A DNA stretch of 11,602 nt, taken from assembly GCA_019312685.1 (NCBI GenBank), contig JAFDCR010000244.1, positions 1 to 11,602 of the forward strand, written 5' to 3'. The stretch comes from Deltaproteobacteria bacterium. GTDB taxonomy: Bacteria > Desulfobacterota > Desulfobulbia > Desulfobulbales > BM004. The translations under genes were made by a program, and so were the position numbers. Positions 7,196 through 11,602 of this stretch are shown one piece after another. Numbering within the stretch: position 1 is the stretch's first letter; every line of letters starts with the position of its first letter. A model generated the notes under the pieces. The model was not told the DNA's origin. It was given only the letters and a program-made list of their open reading frames with translations, and ran no database searches.

Positions 7196-7507
7196 ATGAA
7201 AAAAATATCCAAATTAAGAATGTACTATGCTGCAGGCAGCGGCCTCATTCTTGCAATTATCCCCACGTTACTTCTGCTGACCTTTTTGGCCAAGGTTGTT
7301 GTCTCAAGTTCTCGAGCCCCAATTATTGAACTGGCAATTTATCTCATTTGTGTTCTGGGGATAACCGTATGGATTTACCATTCTGACTCGGAATTCCAGA
7401 TTTACTACTGCAAGGATTGTTTGTATGAATGGCCGAAGAAAAAGCACAATGATGTATCCTGTCCCAAGTGCGGCTCCCGGAACTGGGTTTATAACTACAA
7501 GCCCTGA
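7196..7507 (+). CDS. Small two-helix membrane protein with C-terminal zinc ribbon
   Basis: This 103-residue protein is not a family I can name. A short basic N-terminus (residues 1-8) is followed by two hydrophobic segments at about 13-36 and 43-61, suggesting a hairpin in the inner membrane. After a D-S-E linker comes a C-terminal zinc-ribbon-like domain with C72-x2-C75 and C89-P-x-C92-G separated by 13 residues. The paired C-x2-C knuckles strongly suggest one bound zinc ion. By the positive-inside rule the ribbon and N-terminus are probably cytoplasmic. The ATG at 7196 has an AGGA too close to act as a normal Shine-Dalgarno site, so initiation context is weak. It lies 124 nt after thiL and is convergent with the selenoprotein gene. 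Function is unknown. Confidence 0.72.
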   Translation: MKKISKLRMYYAAGSGLILAIIPTLLLLTFLAKVVVSSSRAPIIELAIYLICVLGITVWIYHSDSEFQIYYCKDCLYEWPKKKHNDVSCPKCGSRNWVYNYKP

Positions 7508-7607
7508 AATTATAATTCTTCCTGCAATACTCAAAAATCACATCATTAAGTTCTGTCGATTTTCCTGGTAAGTCTTTAAATAAGCTGGATGGTCTGGATA
7601 ATATTTT

Positions 7608-8177
7608 TCACAGGAGCCGGTAGGGATAAGCTCTCTTGGTCCACTCGCTCTCCGGAAATTTGCTGTTGAGAGACAGATAGGCTTCTTTCAGATGGGCCGG
7701 ATCTTTTAAACTCTTATAGCGTGATACGCCAAGGAGAAAAGTGGCCTCAGCCATTACATCGGCTTGTGGATGGTCAGCAATAATATTTTCAAAGCATATG
7801 GCTGCTTCAGGATAGCGGTCATTGTCAAAGTGGTATTTGCCTATGCCGAGAATTGAGTTGGCAATAAAACTGTCCGGGTCAAGAAAACCGACAGTGCGGT
7901 GGTGCTCTCTGCCGTCTTCTCCCAAGGTTATCAAGACAGGGGTCCACTTGATATTAAAATCAACGGACAGCGGTTTGGCATCATATGGTACCTGCAGTGG
8001 TATAAAAGACTGTTTGATGTGTTCTATGACCCTATTGTCGGGATACGTAACAGCATCCATCTGCTGGCAGCCGATTCAGTTGGGATTATGGAAAAATAGC
8101 AGAATCGGGAGGTTCTGGGTTCTGGCTAATTCTCGAGCCTTTTCCATGTCTGTTTCCCAGGATATTGTGGTGTCCAT
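7608..8177 (-). CDS. Selenocysteine-containing thioredoxin-like protein (UxxC) with TPR-like C-terminus
   Basis: Read from the ATG at 8177, the frame gives 189 residues if the single in-frame TGA (8076-8078) is selenocysteine 34. Residues 22-40 form the end of the first strand and the redox site: hydrophobic L-P-I-L-L-F-F, then H-N-P-N-U34-I-G-C37-Q-Q-M. U therefore replaces the first cysteine of a thioredoxin CxxC. The fold continues with W-T-P80-V, where P80 is the expected cis-proline facing the active site. From about residue 109 to 180 the sequence resembles TPR helices (Y-x-x-D-x-x-x-P-E-A-A-x-x-F). There is no signal peptide, so a cytoplasmic thiol/selenol oxidoreductase or peroxidase-like role is inferred. 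AAAGGGG lies 6 nt before the ATG. Calling a start at 8060 instead loses both redox residues. A nonsense mutation (pseudogene) is the alternative, but the exact position of the TGA and the intact downstream frame argue against it. Confidence 0.85.
8051..8066 (-). promoter_or_regulatory. Candidate bacterial SECIS stem-loop
   Basis: On the mRNA, CAGCA (8066-8062) pairs perfectly with UGCUG (8055-8051) around the six-base loop GAUGGA. The stem starts 9 nt after the UGA. Known bacterial SECIS elements lie just downstream of the UGA inside the coding sequence and need a G at the start of a small apical loop, commonly GG or GGU. Here the loop begins with G and contains GG, at nearly the same distance from the UGA as the GG in E. 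coli fdhF. After a C/U mismatch, G-U and U-A pairs can extend the stem. This would bind SelB and recruit Sec-tRNA. Confidence 0.65.
8076..8078 (-). other. In-frame UGA read as selenocysteine (codon 34)
   Basis: This TGA is the only stop between the ATG at 8177 and the terminal TGA at 7608-7610. It occupies the first position of the predicted U-x2-C redox motif, where thioredoxin-like relatives have cysteine. Confidence 0.8.
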
Positions 8178-8183
8178 TCAATG

Positions 8184-8190
8184 CCCCTTT
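8184..8190 (-). promoter_or_regulatory. Shine-Dalgarno site deciding the selenoprotein start
   Basis: AAAGGGG on the minus strand lies 6 nt before the ATG at 8177. It supports initiation upstream of the UGA rather than at the internal ATGs at 8147 or 8060. Confidence 0.7.
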
Positions 8191-8201
8191 ACAATATTTT
8201 T

Positions 8202-8231
8202 TTTATACAGGTATTATTTTACTACAAACAA
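8202..8231 (-). promoter_or_regulatory. Candidate promoter of the selenoprotein gene
   Basis: On the minus strand, TTGTTT (8231-8226) and TATAAA (8207-8202) are separated by 18 nt. They lie just upstream of the Shine-Dalgarno site, giving a predicted leader of about 15-20 nt. Both hexamers are partial matches to sigma-70 consensus. Confidence 0.35.
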
Positions 8232-8479
8232 TATGAGGGATCAGCCTGTCAGAGATAACATGGATTGTGAATATTTACACTTTCTGGCGAGACACAACTC
8301 TCTTTTTTTATTTAAATGTAGTATAGTTATAACACTCATGTTAAGCAAGCAGCTTATCGTGCCCTTTAATTGATCTTTGTCTCCCTGATGGCTGTTTCAA
8401 AATGAGTGATAATGAAATTTCCTGTTATTGATTTTCACCGCTGTATTAAACTACTTTCAAGACACTTTAAGGATTATCA

Positions 8480-10798
8480 GTGGCATCCCCTGAAGCAAAC
8501 AAAAAGCACCGGTCAACCAGAATAGGTTTTTTTAGTATTATTCTGGGCGTATGCTGGACATGTACAGTAATTGTCTCCCTGGTGTGGAACCTGCATCTCC
8601 AAAAGCTTGAGACCCGGAAGATAGCCCTCAACGTGGCCAGGGCCTATATCCTGAGTGATAACAGCTATCGGCGGTGGAATGCCCTTCAGGGAGGTATATA
8701 TATCCCGGCAGCGGAAGATTATATCAACAGGTTGCCGGCAGACGTCCCTGAACGGGTAATAATCACACCGTCAGGCAGGCGTCTGATCCTGGCGGATCAT
8801 GCCCTGATGATGAATGAGGTTTATGACCATGCCGGGCATAAATATATTGCCAGAGGTGAACTTAGGGGGGGTGCAGCAAAAGAGAGCAAATCGCAATCTG
8901 ATGAGTGGCAGACTGCAGCCTTGAATGCTTTGGCAAATGGTGCCAAGGAGGTTGCTGAAGTTGTAACAATTAACGGGGAACAGCATTTTTTGCTTATGCA
9001 TCCCTACGTCATCGAGAAACCCTGTCTTAAATGTCATGCCAATGAAGGCTATAAGGTAGGGGATGTAGGCGGGGGTATTACGATAAATATTCCGTTGGCA
9101 AAACTCGGAATTCCGAACCTGCAGCAACTGCAGATATTGAAATGGGGGCATCTGTTATGGTGGGTGATTGGCATTATCGGCATAGTAATAAGTTATTCCG
9201 GCATGCGGAGCAGGATACTTGAAAGACAGCAGGCTGAAGCTGCCTTGGATGAATTGCGGAGGCAGCAGGAGCAGATCCTTAATGCGGCTGGTGAAGGAAT
9301 TTGCGGAGTGGATAAAAACGGGCTTACCACCTTTGTCAATCCTGCCGCTGCAAGGATGCTTGGCTGGGAGCCTGAAGAACTGATAGGCCGGAAACAGCAT
9401 CCAATTATTCATCACACCAAGGTCGATGGCACACCTTATCCTGATGAGGAATGTTCAATATTAGCTTCTCTTAAAGACGGCAGGATGCGTCATGGAACGG
9501 ATGAGTTTTATTATAGAAAGGATGGCTCAAGAATGCCGGTCGATTATATAAGTACTCCAATGGTTGAAAATGGTGAGATCAAGGGAGCAGTCATAACCTT
9601 TGCCGATGCTTCCATTCGTAAAAAGGCGGAAGCGGATATTGCTAAAACCCGGCAGTATCTGCAGAATGTCATTAATGCCATGCCTTCAGCCCTGATAGGT
9701 GTTGATCTCTCCGGTCGTATTAACCAGTTAAATAATGAAGCAGCCAGGGTGAGCGGTTTTGAACCGGAAACAGCATATGGAATGCAGCTTCAGGAGGTAT
9801 ATCCGATGCTTGCAGACAAGATGCCGGATATTGTCAAGGCGGTGGAGCAGCAGAATATCCTGAAATATGAAGGTGTTTATGCAATATCCCGGGAAGGAGG
9901 AGGCCGCTATACCGATATAATTATCTACCCTCTGGACCTGGAGGATTTCAGGGGGGCTGTTATCCGGATCGATGATGTTACGGAGAGGACCTTGATGGAA
10001 GACAGGTTGGTCCAATCTGAAAAAATGACTTCAGTGGTCGGCCTTGTTGAGGGCATGGCCCATGAGATCAACAATCCTCTGGGGGGTATAATTCAAGGGG
10101 TCCAGAATGTAATACGGCGTTTATCTCCGGAACTTCCTAAGAATATTGAGGCTGCAGCTGAATTTGGTATTGACCTGGAAAAGGTCCAGGAATATGCGGA
10201 AGAACGTCAAATCGGGAAATTTCTGGAAGGTATAAGAAGTTCAGGAAAAAGGGCGGCGGATATAGTTTCATACATGCTTCAGTTCAGCCAGGTCCATCAG
10301 GCTCCCAAGGAATTAAGAAATCTTGAAAAACTTCTGGACAGTCTTCTTGAAACGTTAACATCAAATAAGGAGTATATTGAAAAGTATCATTTCGACCGTA
10401 TTGAGATCATCAAGGAATATGATCCGGACCTCCCTGAAGTTCCCTGTATCTCATCAGAGATCGAGCAAGTTATGCGCAATTTGATCCGCAATGCGGCCCA
10501 GGCAATATTTGACAGGGAGAGTCTTCCTGAAAACCCGAGGATTGTCTTACGTACCAAGGTTGAAGTGCAAAGAAATATGGCTTTAATAGAGGTTGAGGAC
10601 AATGGCGTCGGCATGGATGAAGCAGTGCAGCGCAGAGTTTTTGAACCCTTCTATACGACTAAGCCTCCTGGAGAGGGAATCGGACTGGGACTTGCTGTAA
10701 GTTACTTCCTGATCACGGTTGCGCAACAGGGTTTGCTGGAGGTTAATTCAAAACAGGGCAAAGGGACAATATTTTCGGTCCGGCTTCCCCTGAGCTGA
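8480..10798 (+). CDS. Membrane sensor histidine kinase with DUF3365 haem-binding sensor and two PAS domains
   Basis: The 772-residue protein starts at GTG 8480, with AAGGA 6 nt upstream. A membrane helix lies at about 15-37. It is followed by a periplasmic DUF3365 (Tll0287-like) sensor, recognised from R-R-W-N-A-x-x-G-G-I-Y-I-P and a C182-x2-C185-H186 motif for covalent c-type haem. A second helix spans about 222-243. Two PAS domains follow at about 264-388 and 394-513. The kinase core has the phospho-acceptor H528 in G-M-A-H-E-I-N-N-P-L, an N box (R-N-L-I-R-N-A-A), D707-N-G-V-G-M, and G731-E-G-I-G-L-G-L. All catalytic parts are present, so it should autophosphorylate in response to periplasmic redox or gas state sensed by haem; the ligand is inferred. 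A response regulator gene follows 139 nt downstream. Confidence 0.92.
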   Translation: MASPEANKKHRSTRIGFFSIILGVCWTCTVIVSLVWNLHLQKLETRKIALNVARAYILSDNSYRRWNALQGGIYIPAAEDYINRLPADVPERVIITPSGRRLILADHALMMNEVYDHAGHKYIARGELRGGAAKESKSQSDEWQTAALNALANGAKEVAEVVTINGEQHFLLMHPYVIEKPCLKCHANEGYKVGDVGGGITINIPLAKLGIPNLQQLQILKWGHLLWWVIGIIGIVISYSGMRSRILERQQAEAALDELRRQQEQILNAAGEGICGVDKNGLTTFVNPAAARMLGWEPEELIGRKQHPIIHHTKVDGTPYPDEECSILASLKDGRMRHGTDEFYYRKDGSRMPVDYISTPMVENGEIKGAVITFADASIRKKAEADIAKTRQYLQNVINAMPSALIGVDLSGRINQLNNEAARVSGFEPETAYGMQLQEVYPMLADKMPDIVKAVEQQNILKYEGVYAISREGGGRYTDIIIYPLDLEDFRGAVIRIDDVTERTLMEDRLVQSEKMTSVVGLVEGMAHEINNPLGGIIQGVQNVIRRLSPELPKNIEAAAEFGIDLEKVQEYAEERQIGKFLEGIRSSGKRAADIVSYMLQFSQVHQAPKELRNLEKLLDSLLETLTSNKEYIEKYHFDRIEIIKEYDPDLPEVPCISSEIEQVMRNLIRNAAQAIFDRESLPENPRIVLRTKVEVQRNMALIEVEDNGVGMDEAVQRRVFEPFYTTKPPGEGIGLGLAVSYFLITVAQQGLLEVNSKQGKGTIFSVRLPLS

Positions 10799-10937
10799 GC
10801 ATTTATTATAGAGAAGATTCGCAAATAATGATCGTTCTATGGTATATTGATAATTGCCATAACAGCGCAGCTGTAATATAGTTTCCGTCCGCAGAGTCTA
10901 TAATTAAATATTCTAAAAAAAGGAATTTGAACCCAAT
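10799..10937 (+). promoter_or_regulatory. Kinase-regulator intergenic region with possible promoter
   Basis: A perfect TATAAT (10899-10904) lies 33 nt before the response regulator ATG, but no good -35 hexamer is found at 16-18 nt upstream. ACAGC-GCA-GCTGT (10862-10874) is a small inverted repeat upstream of it that could be an operator. AGGA at 10921-10924 is a somewhat distant Shine-Dalgarno site (13 nt). Confidence 0.3.
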
Positions 10938-11602
10938 ATGGGAACAAAAAATAATAGGAAAGTTCTTACAGTCGATGATGATGAGTTTGTCCGGGAAATT
11001 CTGGCCGCTTATCTTGAAGACAGCGGTTATGAAGTCTTACAGGCTGAAAACGGCCTTCTCGGTTTAGAAAAATTCCGAAGCGAAAAACCGGATCTGGTCA
11101 TGCTGGATCTCAGGATGCCGGAAATGGACGGCCTGGAGGTGTTGGGGCATATAACCAATGAATCCCCGGAAACCCCCGTTATCCTGGTTTCAGGCATGGG
11201 AACAATTGGTGATGCTATCAAGGCCTTGAAACTAGGCGCCTGGGATTATATAGCCAAGCCCATTCATGATATGGGGGTGCTGGAACATGCTGTGAGCAAA
11301 GCCCTGGAAAGAGCGGAGTTTATAGAGCAGCGGAAAAAATACAGGGAGCACCTGGAAAAAGAGGTAGAAATCAGAACCACTGAAGTTGAGGAGAGACGAC
11401 GGGAGCTTGAGAAGGCATATAATGATCTGCAGGCGGAAGTTGAGGTGCGTAAGGAGGCGGAAACGCTCCTGAGCAAAATTAATCTTGAATTGACCATGCT
11501 CAGTGACTGTATCCATGCAGTGGTCAGGGCCACGGATGAGCAGAGCCTTATTCAGGAGGTTTGCAGGATTATTATCGAGGTTGGTGGATATGAGATGGCC
11601 TG
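10938..11602 (+). CDS. Response regulator with coiled coil and GAF-like start (3' end outside window)
   Basis: The first 221 residues are visible and the frame runs off the window. Residues 8-125 form a CheY-like receiver with the acidic pocket D13-D14-D15, phospho-acceptor D57 in M-L-D-L-R-M-P-E-M-D-G, S85 in the usual threonine/serine position, and K107-P108. A charged coiled coil follows (about 125-185, rich in E, K and R). After it comes L-S-D-C-I-H-A-V-V-R-A-T-D-E-Q-S-L, resembling the entry of GAF domains that follow receivers in hybrid signalling proteins. The output domain (histidine kinase, GGDEF or other) is not in view. Gene order suggests it is the partner of the haem sensor kinase. 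The start ATG directly precedes the receiver with only a short lead-in. Confidence 0.9.
   Translation, partial: MGTKNNRKVLTVDDDEFVREILAAYLEDSGYEVLQAENGLLGLEKFRSEKPDLVMLDLRMPEMDGLEVLGHITNESPETPVILVSGMGTIGDAIKALKLGAWDYIAKPIHDMGVLEHAVSKALERAEFIEQRKKYREHLEKEVEIRTTEVEERRRELEKAYNDLQAEVEVRKEAETLLSKINLELTMLSDCIHAVVRATDEQSLIQEVCRIIIEVGGYEMA

Larger units (their letters stand above)
8178..8479. other. Divergent intergenic region between selenoprotein and sensor kinase genes
   Basis: No gene is supported here on either strand. Besides the minus-strand promoter candidate near 8202-8231, it contains GAGA-CACAAC-TCTC at 8289-8302 followed by seven Ts, a weak terminator-like hairpin on the plus strand. AT-rich -10-like hexamers (TATAGT 8322-8327, TATAAC 8328-8333) lack clear -35 partners. 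A TTGATT (8428-8433) is placed 18 nt before TACTTT (8452-8457) upstream of the kinase gene; this is a poor promoter match. Confidence 0.5.

Noticed and set aside
7344..7541. Minus-strand open frame in the same frame as the selenoprotein, beyond its terminal TGA
   Set aside because: It is antisense to the zinc-ribbon gene, and nothing suggests the terminal TGA is read through.
7822..8373. Plus-strand open frame of 183 codons opposite the selenoprotein gene
   Set aside because: Its composition is unlike a real protein, it has no motifs, and it is antisense to a frame with a clear thioredoxin and TPR pattern. It is a shadow.

Overview
This window looks like chromosomal DNA of a Gram-negative, anaerobic-type bacterium, most plausibly from the former Deltaproteobacteria (Desulfobacterota, perhaps Desulfobulbales-like). 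That placement is inference. It rests on the gene mix, on a c-type-haem sensor kinase, and on a gene that appears to use UGA as selenocysteine, a trait common in that group. No plasmid, prophage or CRISPR signals were seen.

Layout. Positions 1-106 hold what may be the decayed end of an IS200/REP-type (Y1) transposase, followed by about 550 nt with no supportable gene. On the minus strand, queD and queE overlap and supply two early steps of queuosine/7-deazaguanine synthesis. A divergent intergenic region (1679-1893) carries a perfect 10-bp inverted repeat. It leads into a five-gene plus-strand run with short gaps: a DUF1015 protein, a TrmN6-like RNA/protein methyltransferase, a ComM/YifB AAA+ ATPase, an uncharacterised 121-residue protein, and ThiL (thiamine-monophosphate kinase). 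A small two-helix membrane protein with a C-terminal zinc ribbon follows.

The most important item is on the minus strand at 7608-8177. Ordinary ORF calling gives only a 150-residue TPR-like fragment starting at 8060. Reading upstream in the same frame crosses a single TGA (8076-8078) and reaches an ATG at 8177 with a good Shine-Dalgarno sequence. The TGA falls exactly on the first position of a thioredoxin-type CxxC site, giving U-I-G-C. A stem-loop with a G-first, GG-containing apical loop follows it, as expected of a bacterial SECIS element. I read this as a 189-residue selenoprotein: a cytoplasmic thioredoxin-like UxxC domain fused to TPR-like helices.

Divergent from it is a signalling pair: a membrane histidine kinase with a DUF3365 (Tll0287-like) haem-binding sensor carrying CxxCH, two PAS domains and a complete kinase core, then a response regulator with a coiled coil and the start of a GAF-like domain, cut off by the window end. 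Two redox-linked genes, the selenoprotein and the haem sensor kinase, therefore sit back to back across a 302-nt divergent intergenic region.
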